Shown here in pieces: positions 49,732 to 58,547 of a stretch of DNA of 64,000 nt. The first letter of the stretch is position 1, and every line of letters begins with the position of its first letter. A program made the position numbers and the translations under genes. A model generated the notes under the pieces. The model had not been told where the DNA came from and searched no databases. It saw only the letters and a list, made by a program, of their open reading frames with translations. Origin of the DNA: Flavobacteriaceae bacterium UBA1903 (GTDB lineage: Bacteria > Bacteroidota > Bacteroidia > Flavobacteriales > Flavobacteriaceae); NCBI GenBank assembly GCA_002337605.1, contig DDGL01000016.1:406973-470972 (forward strand). The letters run 5' to 3'.

Positions 49732-49868
49732 ACATTCTTATTTTTTCGGCATCGCTCACTACAATAAAGTACCTCTTTCCAATTGCGCTCCCATTTTTTT
49801 CGCCAAGAAAAGGAACGGTTGCAGACAGGACAAATTTTAGTGGGTAGTTGTGGCTTCTTATGGGTCAT
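49728..49868 (-). CDS. DUF2256 zinc-finger-like protein (46 residues)
   Basis: The minus-strand frame from ATG 49868 to TGA 49728 encodes THKKPQLPTKICPVCNRSFS, a WRKKWERNWKEVLYCSERC core, and a basic tail. The paired CPVC and YCSERC cysteines form a treble-clef-like zinc site; this exact layout is that of DUF2256, a family nearly always next to cryptochromes or photolyases. It overlaps the DASH gene by four bases and lies 3 nt after the flavin reductase gene, so it belongs to the photolyase operon. The biochemical role is not known. Confidence 0.9.
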   Translation of the reverse strand: MTHKKPQLPTKICPVCNRSFSWRKKWERNWKEVLYCSERCRKNKNV

Positions 49869-49871
49869 GTA

Positions 49872-50489
49872 TTATTCTTTTGGCCTCGCATACGCCTCTC
49901 TCTGAAGTAATTTAGGCAGTGCATAGCCGTCCAGACCATTTATAGCCACAGTAGTACTTTTGTCCAATTGAATAAACCCATCATCTTGCAGCACGATCTT
50001 TTTGCAAAACAGATGTTCAATCCTGCCTACGATTAAAAGGCAGTCATTTTCTTTTATAAAATATTCACTCACATACGCACAGCCAATTTGTACTGGAGCT
50101 CCTTCAACAAAAGGAGCCAGGAACTCTTTTTTATACATTGAAGTGAGATTAGTTTTGCTAAATTCAGATACTACTCCATCGTATTTAGCACTTGTATGGT
50201 GCGCGTCTTCGATAATAGCTTCATAAATATGATTTACGGTAAAATAGCCAGTTTTCTTGATATTATCATAGGTATTTCTAGGTACCGTCGTGGGGCGTAC
50301 TACAAACCCCAGTAAGGGAGGGTTGCTTCCCAAATGAACTACACTACTAAAAACCGCGACATTTTCAATCCCATCACTGGATTTTGTAGCTATTAAGTTG
50401 GCAGATTTGTACCCGGTGCAACTGTTTATCAAGTTGATTCGATATAACTTTTCAAGTTTATCTAAATCCTTAGCGTTAAAATAATTCAT
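49872..50489 (-). CDS. Flavin reductase-like protein (FMN-binding split barrel)
   Basis: 205 residues. The split-barrel flavin reductase domain occupies about 10-165 (NLINSCTGYKSANLIATKSS, HLGSNPPLLGFVVRPTTVPR, NTYDNIKKTGYFTVNHIYEA, then QIGCAYVSEYFIKENDCLLI). It probably reduces or holds FMN/FAD. As the first gene of the unit with DUF2256 and two photolyases, it may keep the photolyase FAD or antenna cofactors reduced; that role is inferred from context. No membrane segment. Confidence 0.88.
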   Translation of the reverse strand: MNYFNAKDLDKLEKLYRINLINSCTGYKSANLIATKSSDGIENVAVFSSVVHLGSNPPLLGFVVRPTTVPRNTYDNIKKTGYFTVNHIYEAIIEDAHHTSAKYDGVVSEFSKTNLTSMYKKEFLAPFVEGAPVQIGCAYVSEYFIKENDCLLIVGRIEHLFCKKIVLQDDGFIQLDKSTTVAINGLDGYALPKLLQREAYARPKE

Positions 50490-50575
50490 GTTCTAAAAAT
50501 AGAGATTGTTTAGTAAAACGAAGAAAACATTAGACAAAATTTAACTCACTATCTTTCGGGATAAAATAAAATTTA

Positions 50576-51379
50576 ATGGATTTTCAGAAAGCATTTCAAA
50601 CTAACAAAGAAACCTGGGAGCAAAAAGTTGCTATCCACGCAGCGAGTGACTTCTATTTTATGGAGGATTTTAAAAAAGGAAAATCTTCTTTGAACCCCTA
50701 TGAAGTCAAGGCGTTGGGAGATGTGAATGGTAAAAGCTTGCTGCATTTGCAGTGCCATTTTGGACAAGACACGTTGAGTTGGAGTAGGCTAGGGGCAAAC
50801 TGTACAGGGGTGGATATATCTGAAGAAGGAGTAAAGCTTGCACGTGCTTTAAATGAAGAGCTACAACTAGACGCTACGTTTGCATGCTGTAATGTATTGG
50901 AAGCTTCGCAGCATATTTCAGAAACTTTTGACATTGTATTTACCAGCTACGGAACTATTGGCTGGCTTCCCAACCTGAAGCCTTGGGCAGCAATGATTAC
51001 AGAACGGTTAAAACCCGGAGGCGTATTTTATATAGTTGAATTCCATCCTATTGCCTGGATGTATGATTACACGGTCTCACCTCCCAAAATGAAATATGCC
51101 TACCATCAAAAAGAAGCAATTTATGAGGAGTATGAAGGGACGTATGCAGAAGATGAGGATAGCACCAAAATGATAAGTAAAGAATATGGTTGGAACCATA
51201 GCTTGAGTGATGTAATAGGGAGCCTGTTAGAGGCTGGTCTTACTATTGAAAGCTTTAATGAGTACGATAGTTCACCGTATGATGTTTTTCCGGACTTGGT
51301 GAAAAATGAAGAAGGCATGTTTGAACTTAAAGAGAAAATGTACCCCTTACTATTTGAGGTAAAGGCGATAAAGAAATAA
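50576..51379 (+). CDS. Class I SAM-dependent methyltransferase
   Basis: 267 residues. SAM core with SLLHLQCHFGQDTLSWSRLG (motif I), GVDISEEGVKLARAL, FDIVFTSYGTIGWLPNL and RLKPGGVFYIVEFHP. It belongs to the Methyltransf_11/25-like group; a tail of Tyr/Glu-rich sequence (HQKEAIYEEYEGTYAEDEDS) marks the DinB-unrelated, TehB-like family of small-molecule methyltransferases. The substrate is unknown. It is divergent from the photolyase operon and closed by a bidirectional terminator. Confidence 0.88.
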   Translation: MDFQKAFQTNKETWEQKVAIHAASDFYFMEDFKKGKSSLNPYEVKALGDVNGKSLLHLQCHFGQDTLSWSRLGANCTGVDISEEGVKLARALNEELQLDATFACCNVLEASQHISETFDIVFTSYGTIGWLPNLKPWAAMITERLKPGGVFYIVEFHPIAWMYDYTVSPPKMKYAYHQKEAIYEEYEGTYAEDEDSTKMISKEYGWNHSLSDVIGSLLEAGLTIESFNEYDSSPYDVFPDLVKNEEGMFELKEKMYPLLFEVKAIKK

Positions 51380-51382
51380 AAA

Positions 51383-51415
51383 AAACCTGACAGAATTTTA
51401 AGATCTGTCAGGTTT
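51383..51415. terminator. Bidirectional terminator between methyltransferase and msrA
   Basis: AAACCTGACAGA and TCTGTCAGGTTT form a perfect 12-bp stem with a 9-nt loop. A-tract on the left and T residues on the right allow termination from both converging genes. Confidence 0.85.
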
Positions 51416-51438
51416 ATGAGTGCTTTATTAACTTCTGA

Positions 51439-52119
51439 TTAATGTGCGTCTTCCTTCAGCAATTCAGGAAATTTTTTCTGAAACCTCTTGAGTCTGGGAA
51501 CAGAAACGTTTTGTATATACCCGTGGTTTGGATTGTTACGCTCAAAATTTTGATGGTAGGCCTCTGCAACCCAGAACTTCTGAAAAGGTAGTACTTGAGC
51601 GGCTACTTTTCCTTCGCCTAGTTCCTTTTCGAGCGCTGCAATTTTAGCATCAATAATTTTTTTCTGAGCGTCATTTTGATAAAAAATAATCGAGCGGTAT
51701 TGCGACCCATGGTCTGGACCTTGCCCATTTACCTGAGTGATGTTTTGCGAACCGAAATAAACATCTACCAGTTGTTTAAAACTCACAATACTTGGGTCGT
51801 AAATAATTTCAACAGCTTCGGCATGTCCTGTACGACCTGTATTGCTGGATTCGTACGTAGGATTTTCGGTATGACCACCGCTGTATCCGGAAATTGACTC
51901 CTTAACCCCTTTTACGCTCTCATAAATAGCTTCTACACACCAGAAACATCCACTGGCAAAATAGGCCTTTTCAAGTCCGTTTTCAGAAGGAACTTCTACA
52001 GGTTTTTGTGTGTTTTGAGCCTGAGTCTCAGCTTTTTTGTTGCTCTCATTACCAGATTGGCAAGAGGCTTGTACGGTAAGTAGTAAAGAGGCAAATACAA
52101 TAGAAAATAACTGTTTCAT
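51439..52119 (-). CDS. msrA: Peptide-methionine (S)-S-oxide reductase, exported lipoprotein form
   Basis: 226 residues. Lipoprotein signal with Cys 20 (LLTVQASC), linker, then an MsrA domain with the catalytic motif GCFWC (C58, C61; SGCFWCVEAIYESVKGVKES), GYSGG, and GRTGHAEAVEIIYDP, DHGSQYRSIIFY and HQNF. It reduces methionine-S-sulfoxide in envelope proteins. The recycling Cys near the C-terminus of the E. coli enzyme is not evident. It is convergent with the methyltransferase gene. Confidence 0.94.
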   Translation of the reverse strand: MKQLFSIVFASLLLTVQASCQSGNESNKKAETQAQNTQKPVEVPSENGLEKAYFASGCFWCVEAIYESVKGVKESISGYSGGHTENPTYESSNTGRTGHAEAVEIIYDPSIVSFKQLVDVYFGSQNITQVNGQGPDHGSQYRSIIFYQNDAQKKIIDAKIAALEKELGEGKVAAQVLPFQKFWVAEAYHQNFERNNPNHGYIQNVSVPRLKRFQKKFPELLKEDAH

Positions 52120-52182
52120 GACAATTTTTATTTTGGGTGTTGGTCGGTTATATCCCGAATCCTTTCAAGGAAAATACTAAAA

Positions 52183-52209
52183 AAAGCCTCCACATATTGT
52201 GAAGGCTTT
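52183..52209 (-). terminator. Terminator of the coiled-coil gene (52252)
   Basis: AAAGCCTCCACA and TGTGAAGGCTTT pair with one wobble; the minus strand then reads a run of seven T residues. Confidence 0.8.
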
Positions 52210-52251
52210 GTTATATTTTATAATGAATGTGCTCTGAGCGTGCTCGAAGCG

Positions 52252-53034
52252 TTACTTCATTTTTTTGAACATGGCGTCCATTTTCTCCTGCTCTTCGGTA
52301 GCTAATTCTGGATCCACCAGAATACGACCACTATGCTCATCTGTAATAATTTTTTTACGAGAAGCAATTTCCATTTGTACTTGTGGTGGAATGGTAAAGA
52401 AAGACCCTCCAGATGCACCGCGTTCTACGGGAACAACAGCTAAACCATTTTTAACGTTGGTTCTAATGCGCTTGTAAGCTTTTATCAGACGCTCTTCAAT
52501 TTTCTTTTCGAATTTTTCAGATTCTTTGATCAGGGCTTTTTCTTCTTTTTCGGTCTCAGCCAGGATTTCATTCAATTCACCTTGCTTGTGCTTTAAGTGT
52601 TCCTGACGATCTCCTAAACGTGATTGGGTTTCCTCAATTACCGCATTCTTTTGCTCAATCTGTGCCTTAAATTCTTTAATGTGCTTATCGGCTAACTGAA
52701 TTTCTAATTCCTGAAATTCAACCTCTTTGCTCAACGAGTTGTACTCACGGTTGTTACGTACATTGTCCTGTTGTGCAGTGTATTTTTTAATAAGGGATTT
52801 AGATTCCTCAATCCCGTTCTTTTTCTCTTTGATGTTATTTTCAATAACTTCAAGTTCTGCTTTTAACTTGTCTAGACGGGTGTTCATTCCGGCAACCTCG
52901 TCTTCAAGATCTTCAACTTCTAAAGGTAATTCCCCGCGTACGTTTCTAATTTCATCTACGCGAGAATCAATTAATTGTAAGTCGTAAAGGGCTCTTAACT
53001 TCTCTTCTACAGTGGTTTCTGTTTTTGTGGCCAT
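52252..53034 (-). CDS. CT398/zf-RING_7-like coiled-coil protein without zinc-ribbon cysteines
   Basis: 260 residues. About residues 10-195 are an almost continuous coiled coil (VDEIRNVRGELPLEVEDLED; YTAQQDNVRNNREYNSLSKE). The C-terminal part is at the place of a C4 zinc ribbon (GLAVVPVERGASGGSFFTIP ... SGRILVDPEL), yet the protein contains no cysteine at all. The zinc-binding site has been lost. The family is associated with flagellar or secretion-system chaperones in other phyla; in non-flagellated Bacteroidota its role is unclear. Translated just after Nif3-like gene (3 nt gap). Confidence 0.88.
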   Translation of the reverse strand: MATKTETTVEEKLRALYDLQLIDSRVDEIRNVRGELPLEVEDLEDEVAGMNTRLDKLKAELEVIENNIKEKKNGIEESKSLIKKYTAQQDNVRNNREYNSLSKEVEFQELEIQLADKHIKEFKAQIEQKNAVIEETQSRLGDRQEHLKHKQGELNEILAETEKEEKALIKESEKFEKKIEERLIKAYKRIRTNVKNGLAVVPVERGASGGSFFTIPPQVQMEIASRKKIITDEHSGRILVDPELATEEQEKMDAMFKKMK

Positions 53035-53037
53035 AAA

Positions 53038-54132
53038 TTAAAAATAGCTAATAGGATTGGTGTTTGTTTGTGATAAAACGACTGCAAAATTAGTGATTTT
53101 TTTTGTAAGGACATCAACTAAAAGGTCTTTTGTGTATTGTTCACTCTCATAATGTCCCACATCGCATAGTAAAATCTGATTTTCAGCCTGAAAAAAATCA
53201 TGGTATTTAAAATCTGCAGAAACAAATGCATCTGCTCCTTGTGCTTTTGCAGCGCTAATAGCAAAGCTTCCACTACCTCCCAAGACCGCTACTTTTTTGA
53301 TGGTTTTATTTCTTAAAGCTGAATGTCGTACACAGCCTGTTTTAAATGTTCTTTTTAAAACAGTAAGGAACTCCTTTTCAGAAATAGCTTCTGTAAATTC
53401 ACCTAGCATGCCCATTCCTAGTTGTTGATGAGAATTTTCAAGGGTTGTAATTTCGTAGGCTACTTCTTCATATGGGTGTGCTTTAAAAAGGGTTTTTAGT
53501 ACCCTGGACTGTAAATGTTTCGGGAATGTGATGCCTATTTGTGTTTCGGCTTCAAAATGAAGTTCTCCTTTTTGGCCTACATTCGGACTACTTCCTTCTT
53601 CCCCTTTAAAACTTCCATTACCTTCAATAGTAAAACTACAATGACTATAATTACCAATGTTTCCTGCGCCAGCTTTAAATAAAGAGTCACGTACCACTTC
53701 AGCTTCGGTAGCAGGGACAAAGGTGGTTAGTTTTTGAATTGTTTGTGTTTTTGGGAGCAAGATATTTCGGTTCTCCAGCCCTAATACCTCACACATTTTA
53801 GCATTTACACCATTCCAGGAATTGTCAAGCGCCGTGTGAATAGCAACTATGGAAATATCATTTTTAATTGCTTTTTGCACCGTACGTTCTACGTAGGTTT
53901 TACCCGTAAGCTTTTTTAACCCTGAAAATATAATGGGATGAAAACTTACAATAAGATTACAGCCATTCTCAATTGCTTCATCAACTACAGCTTCCAGGGT
54001 ATCTAAGGAAACTAAAACTCCAGAGATTTTACTGTTTGCGTCTCCTACAAGTAAACCCGTATTATCAAAATCTTCGGCATAGTGGAGGGGTGCATAGTCA
54101 TTCAAAATATTGATTACGTCTTGTACAGTCAT
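53038..54132 (-). CDS. Nif3-like dinuclear metal centre protein
   Basis: 364 residues from ATG 54132; an upstream ATG at 54180 gives a 16-residue extension not typical for the family. NIF3 parts flank an inserted PII-like domain: DFDNTGLLVGDANSKISGVL, LIVSFHPIIFSGLKKLTG (metal His), IVAIHTALDN, the insert (VGQKGELHFEAETQIGITFP to HPYEEVAYEI), then GGSGSFAISAAKAQGADAFV and DVGHYESEQ with His/Glu ligands. The conserved fold is a hexamer binding two metals; often called GTP cyclohydrolase I type 2, but that activity is doubtful. Confidence 0.92.
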   Translation of the reverse strand: MTVQDVINILNDYAPLHYAEDFDNTGLLVGDANSKISGVLVSLDTLEAVVDEAIENGCNLIVSFHPIIFSGLKKLTGKTYVERTVQKAIKNDISIVAIHTALDNSWNGVNAKMCEVLGLENRNILLPKTQTIQKLTTFVPATEAEVVRDSLFKAGAGNIGNYSHCSFTIEGNGSFKGEEGSSPNVGQKGELHFEAETQIGITFPKHLQSRVLKTLFKAHPYEEVAYEITTLENSHQQLGMGMLGEFTEAISEKEFLTVLKRTFKTGCVRHSALRNKTIKKVAVLGGSGSFAISAAKAQGADAFVSADFKYHDFFQAENQILLCDVGHYESEQYTKDLLVDVLTKKITNFAVVLSQTNTNPISYF

Positions 54133-54219
54133 TTTAAAAACAATTTTCAGTAAAGATAACAGTTTATCAATTTTAAGCATATTTACATCAACAAACTTAT
54201 CTTTACACTTTAGTTTTTT

Positions 54220-55233
54220 ATGAAATTACTCCGAAACTTGTTATTTCCTTTCTCCGTTTTGTATGGCTGGGTTACGGGTTTTCGTAATTTTTTATACGAC
54301 AAGGGATGGTTAGAAAGTAGAGTCTATAAAACACCCTTGGTGTGTGTTGGTAATCTTTCGGTTGGAGGTACGGGCAAGTCGCCTATGATTGAATACCTGA
54401 TTTCTTTTCTGAAAGACGACTATCGTATAGCTGTTTTAAGCAGAGGTTACAAAAGAGAAACAAAGGGATTTTTAGAAGTAAACGAAACACATACGGCAAC
54501 TCAGGTAGGAGATGAGCCGCTTCAGTTTAAAACAAAATATCCACAGGTAACCGTTGCTGTATGTGCAGACAGGCGGATGGGTATTGAAAAGCTACAGGCT
54601 AAGGCCGATGTAATTTTGTTGGACGATGCCTTTCAACATAGAAAAGTGAAACCGGCTGTAAATATACTTCTCACGCCGTTTCACGATTTATTTATTGAGG
54701 ATTATGTAGTGCCTACTGGTAATTTGCGAGAGCCCCGAAGCGGCTCCAGACGCGCACATTGTATGGTGGTTACTAAGTGTCCGCCACGGGTTCCCTACGC
54801 AAAACTTCAGGAAATTGAGTTGCGGATGCCTATTTACAATCATCAAAAGCTATATTTTTCAGCGATTGGCTATGCCTCACAAATTTTTAATGTATCCGAA
54901 AGTTTACCTCTTGAATACTTGCAGGACAAGTCTTTTACGCTGGTAACAGGTATTGCAGATCCTTCCCCGTTGGTGCGTTATTTAACTGAAAAGAACTTCA
55001 GGTTTACCCACGAGAAGTTTCCCGACCACCATAACTTTTCAACCACCGAAATTTCACAGCTACGAGAAAAAGATATTATTCTCACTACCGAAAAAGACTT
55101 TATGCGTCTTCAAAGTAAAATTGAAAAGTTTGCAATGTATTACCTGCCTATTGAAACGGTAATCTTAAAAGAGCAAGCAGCATTTTTTGAAGATTTTATA
55201 AGAAAATCAATAGATAAAAAGCGGCTGGGCTAA
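54220..55233 (+). CDS. lpxK: Tetraacyldisaccharide 4'-kinase
   Basis: 337 residues. P-loop in VGNLSVGGTGKSPMIEYLI (about 46-64), then AVLSRGYKRETKGFLEV, GDEPLQFKTKYP, ILLDDAFQHRKV (catalytic Asp pair) and NLREPRSGSRRAH. Near the C-terminus is ILTTEKDFMRL. The first residues (LLRNLLFPFSVLYGWV) anchor the protein to the inner membrane. It phosphorylates the lipid A disaccharide at 4'. Divergent from the Nif3-like gene; a TATCTTTA -7-like box at 54198-54205 serves it. Confidence 0.96.
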   Translation: MKLLRNLLFPFSVLYGWVTGFRNFLYDKGWLESRVYKTPLVCVGNLSVGGTGKSPMIEYLISFLKDDYRIAVLSRGYKRETKGFLEVNETHTATQVGDEPLQFKTKYPQVTVAVCADRRMGIEKLQAKADVILLDDAFQHRKVKPAVNILLTPFHDLFIEDYVVPTGNLREPRSGSRRAHCMVVTKCPPRVPYAKLQEIELRMPIYNHQKLYFSAIGYASQIFNVSESLPLEYLQDKSFTLVTGIADPSPLVRYLTEKNFRFTHEKFPDHHNFSTTEISQLREKDIILTTEKDFMRLQSKIEKFAMYYLPIETVILKEQAAFFEDFIRKSIDKKRLG

Positions 55234-55253
55234 CAGGGTAAAAACTTCAAACA

Positions 55254-57506
55254 CTATTTTGGCATAGGCATTTTTCTGCCTTGCAGTGTTTTGAAGATTT
55301 TTTCAAAAAACTCTTCTGTTTTAAAAGGCTTTGGAATGATCTCATTAAATCCGGCTCTGTAGAAATCGTCTAGATTTTCATCGATAGTTACAGCGGTTAG
55401 TGCAATAATTGGTAAGTCTTTATCAAACTCTCTAATCTTTTGTGTAGCCTCTATACCACTTATCCCTGGCATGTGGATGTCCATTAAAATAACATCAAAG
55501 TTTTTCTCCTGGGTCATTTTTATCGCGTCCATTCCATTGTCTGCCACGTCACAAAGCATCTTGTTTTTCTCCAAGATTTTTTTGGTAATCATCTGGTTTA
55601 TCTTGTTGTCTTCAACCACGAGCACTTGCTTATTTACAAGCGCGGCGTAATCTACTTCAAAGGCAGTATTTGGTAGTGTATTTTCTTCTTGGAATTCTTC
55701 TGAAACATTAAAGTTAATGTTAAACCAGAACTTGGAACCTTTTCCTAACTGACTCTCTAAGTGAATTTTACTCCCCATGAGCTCTAGCAGGTTTTTTACA
55801 ATAGAAAGTCCAAGACCCGTTCCTCCGAACTTTCTGTTAATTTGTAAAGATGCCTGTGAGAACGTTTCGAAAATACTTTTTTGTTTTTTCTTTGAAATCC
55901 CTACTCCGTTGTCTTCCACTTCAAAATGAAGTTTTACCTTAGAGGAGTTTTGATCTAGTTTGGAGACTCGAATTACTACTTCGCCATTTTGTGTAAACTT
56001 TACTGAGTTTCCAATTAGATTAATGAGCACCTGTGACAGCTTTAACGGGTCTCCCATCAATTTGCCAGGAATGCTTTCATCATACTCTAGCTTTAAATTG
56101 TTCTTACGGTCGTCTGCAGACTTTTTGAGAGCGATAAGAACGTCATTTATTCGTTTCTTTAAGGAGAAGGTGGTTTTCTCAATTTCAACCTTATTAGCTT
56201 CTAGTTTGTTCAGGTCTAATATGTTATTGATAAGGGAGAGCAGGTATTCCCCAGAAAACTTCAAAGAATTTAAGTGTTCTTTTTGTTGCTCTTTTGGGTC
56301 TTCCTCCAGCAGTAAGTGGGTGAGTCCCGTTACAGCGTACAATGGCGTGCGTAACTCATGGGTTATCGTGCTAAGAAACTGCGCTTTTGCAAGTGAAGCT
56401 TTCTCTGCTTTTTCTTTTGCACTTTGCATTTCTACGTTTTTATCCTGCAAGAGGTTGTTTGCTTTGGCGCGTAAATTATTGTTTTTATAAAGTGAAAGGG
56501 TAAGTAGCGACAGGATGATAATAAGCGCAATACTTAGACCTGTAGTCATTTTGTTCAGGTTCAAAGACCTGGCCTGGGCGTCAATTTCAGACTGCTTATT
56601 TTCTATGATTTGTTTAAAATTACCAACATCCCCTTCAGCATCTATACTCTTTGAAATAGCTTGCCTGTATACCTGACTTATAGAATCGTTTAGTAGCAGA
56701 TAGCGTTGTAATATTTTTTCAGCTTCATTGGTTCTTCCTTGTCTTAAAGCAATCTGTGAGCCAACCTTATAGCTTTCAGTTTTTAGTTCAGAGTAGCCTC
56801 TTACTTCAATAATTCGATCTGCAGTTGCGATAGAGACATTAGCTTGCTCCAGCGCATCTCTAATTTCTTCATCTGAAAGGTTTAGCAATGCTTGCGCCTT
56901 ATTTATTTCAGCAAAGGCTTCCTGATACTTTAAATCTTCCACTCTAAAAATGGGAAGACAGGCGTTAAAATAGTTAATTGCTTTTTTATAGTTTTTACGT
57001 TTTAGCTCTAGGATACCAAAGCCAAGAATGACATTGGCTTGTCCAGGTTCGTTTTTTTGAGCAACGTAAAGCTTGTCTGCCCTTTCAAGAAAGTTTTCTG
57101 CTTGAGCGTATTTGTTATTTCGGGTTAATATTAGCCCGTAGAGCGTATATGCGTATGCTTTAGTTTGCGGGGCAGTCTTTTCATTTATGTTATTGATAGC
57201 TACTTCCATTTCGGACATTGCCTTTCCGTAATTTTGAATATAGTAATGAAGTTCTGCTAAAAGCAACTTAGAATCCAACTTTAATTCTTGAAAAGAACCC
57301 ACGCCAATTTTTTTATCGGCTTCAATGAGTTTTACGATAGCACCCTCATACTGCTGATTAGCAATACTATCTGAAGCTTCCTGGTGTAACTTTTGTATCA
57401 CCGCAATAGAATCGTTACGGGTTTGTTGTGAGTAAACAACCAAAACCGTAAAAAAGCATAAAGTAGTAAGCAGCAGCTTTATATTTTTATGGGGCAAACT
57501 TCGCAT
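55254..57506 (-). CDS. Hybrid sensor histidine kinase with periplasmic TPR domain and C-terminal receiver
   Basis: 750 residues. Signal peptide (about 8-27), TPR-type helical repeats (about 40-280), one membrane helix (321-340), coiled coil (345-370), HisKA with phosphoacceptor H383 (FLSTITHELRTPLYAV), HATPase (LINLIGNSVKFT, DNGVGI, GTGLGLSIVKNLL), and a receiver domain (about 626-745) with D676 (VILMDIHMP). All residues for phosphorelay are present, but no Hpt or output protein is adjacent. The signal is unknown. Convergent with lpxK. Confidence 0.94.
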   Translation of the reverse strand: MRSLPHKNIKLLLTTLCFFTVLVVYSQQTRNDSIAVIQKLHQEASDSIANQQYEGAIVKLIEADKKIGVGSFQELKLDSKLLLAELHYYIQNYGKAMSEMEVAINNINEKTAPQTKAYAYTLYGLILTRNNKYAQAENFLERADKLYVAQKNEPGQANVILGFGILELKRKNYKKAINYFNACLPIFRVEDLKYQEAFAEINKAQALLNLSDEEIRDALEQANVSIATADRIIEVRGYSELKTESYKVGSQIALRQGRTNEAEKILQRYLLLNDSISQVYRQAISKSIDAEGDVGNFKQIIENKQSEIDAQARSLNLNKMTTGLSIALIIILSLLTLSLYKNNNLRAKANNLLQDKNVEMQSAKEKAEKASLAKAQFLSTITHELRTPLYAVTGLTHLLLEEDPKEQQKEHLNSLKFSGEYLLSLINNILDLNKLEANKVEIEKTTFSLKKRINDVLIALKKSADDRKNNLKLEYDESIPGKLMGDPLKLSQVLINLIGNSVKFTQNGEVVIRVSKLDQNSSKVKLHFEVEDNGVGISKKKQKSIFETFSQASLQINRKFGGTGLGLSIVKNLLELMGSKIHLESQLGKGSKFWFNINFNVSEEFQEENTLPNTAFEVDYAALVNKQVLVVEDNKINQMITKKILEKNKMLCDVADNGMDAIKMTQEKNFDVILMDIHMPGISGIEATQKIREFDKDLPIIALTAVTIDENLDDFYRAGFNEIIPKPFKTEEFFEKIFKTLQGRKMPMPK

Positions 57507-57536
57507 TTAGCAGGTGTACTTTGGGACTAAATATAC

Positions 57537-58535
57537 TTATTTCCTAGAAATATGTAGGATTAAATCTACGATTCTTGAAGAATAGCCTACTTCATTATCG
57601 TACCATCCAATGATTTTTACCATTGTACCTATAACTGAAGTCATTCCAGCATCGAAAATACAGGAATGGGGATTACCCACAATATCTATTGAAACTATCG
57701 GGTCTTCAGTGTATTGGAGTATCCCTTTCAATTCCTTTTCTGAAGCCTCTTTAAAGGCGTTGTTAATGGTTTCAATGGAAACTTCTTTTTCAACATTAAG
57801 GGTTATATCGCATAGAGAACCATTGGGAACTGGTACTCGAATCCCACAGCCTCCAATAACATCAGAAAGATGCGGAAAAATTTTTGTCAGAGCTTTTGCT
57901 GCACCTGTAGTAGTTGGTACAATAGATTGCCCAGCGGCTCGCGCACGTCGTAGATCCCGATGGGGTTGGTCGTGTAAACTTTGGTCTGTTGTGTAACTGT
58001 GTACGGTAGTAATATAAGCCTGCTTAATTCCACATAGTTTATCGATCACCTGAAGCATAGGAGCCGCATTGTTTGTAGTACAGGAAGCATTCGATAGTAT
58101 GGTGTCCTGGGCATCAATTTCAGATTCATTCACCCCAAGCACAACTGTTTTAATACTGTCGTCTATTGGGGGGACCGATAAAATAACCTTTTTCACATTG
58201 CCCTGCAGGTGGGCCTCTAAATGTGACTTTTCTTTAAATTTTCCGGTGGCTTCAATTACTACTTCGGCATCTCCCCAGTTTATGTGCGTAATGTCCTTTT
58301 CTGCCGAAAAATTAACCGCTTTTTCAGCAATTATAATTCCTTTAGGTGTAGTTTCAATGGTTTCGTGTAATACCCCGTGAATACTATCGTATTTAAGCAG
58401 ATGTGCTAATGTTTTAATGTCTGCAATGTCGTTTACCTGAACCACTTCAATATGTGGGTGGTGCAAAAGACTGCGGAAGAGCGTGCGACCTATACGTCCA
58501 AAGCCGTTAATGCCAACTTTTATTTTTGCTGCCAT
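57537..58535 (-). CDS. gap: Glyceraldehyde-3-phosphate dehydrogenase, type I
   Basis: 332 residues. NAD-binding KVGINGFGRIGRTLFRSLL at residues 6-24, acidic D36 after the second strand (VQVNDI) favouring NAD, catalytic C152 in SNASCTTNN, and C-terminal WYDNEVGYSSRIVDL. It catalyses glyceraldehyde 3-phosphate to 1,3-bisphosphoglycerate. Many Flavobacteriaceae carry two gap copies; whether this is the glycolytic or gluconeogenic one cannot be decided here. It lies 12 nt after lipA on the same strand. Confidence 0.96.
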   Translation of the reverse strand: MAAKIKVGINGFGRIGRTLFRSLLHHPHIEVVQVNDIADIKTLAHLLKYDSIHGVLHETIETTPKGIIIAEKAVNFSAEKDITHINWGDAEVVIEATGKFKEKSHLEAHLQGNVKKVILSVPPIDDSIKTVVLGVNESEIDAQDTILSNASCTTNNAAPMLQVIDKLCGIKQAYITTVHSYTTDQSLHDQPHRDLRRARAAGQSIVPTTTGAAKALTKIFPHLSDVIGGCGIRVPVPNGSLCDITLNVEKEVSIETINNAFKEASEKELKGILQYTEDPIVSIDIVGNPHSCIFDAGMTSVIGTMVKIIGWYDNEVGYSSRIVDLILHISRK

Positions 58536-58547
58536 TGGTAGGTTCGA

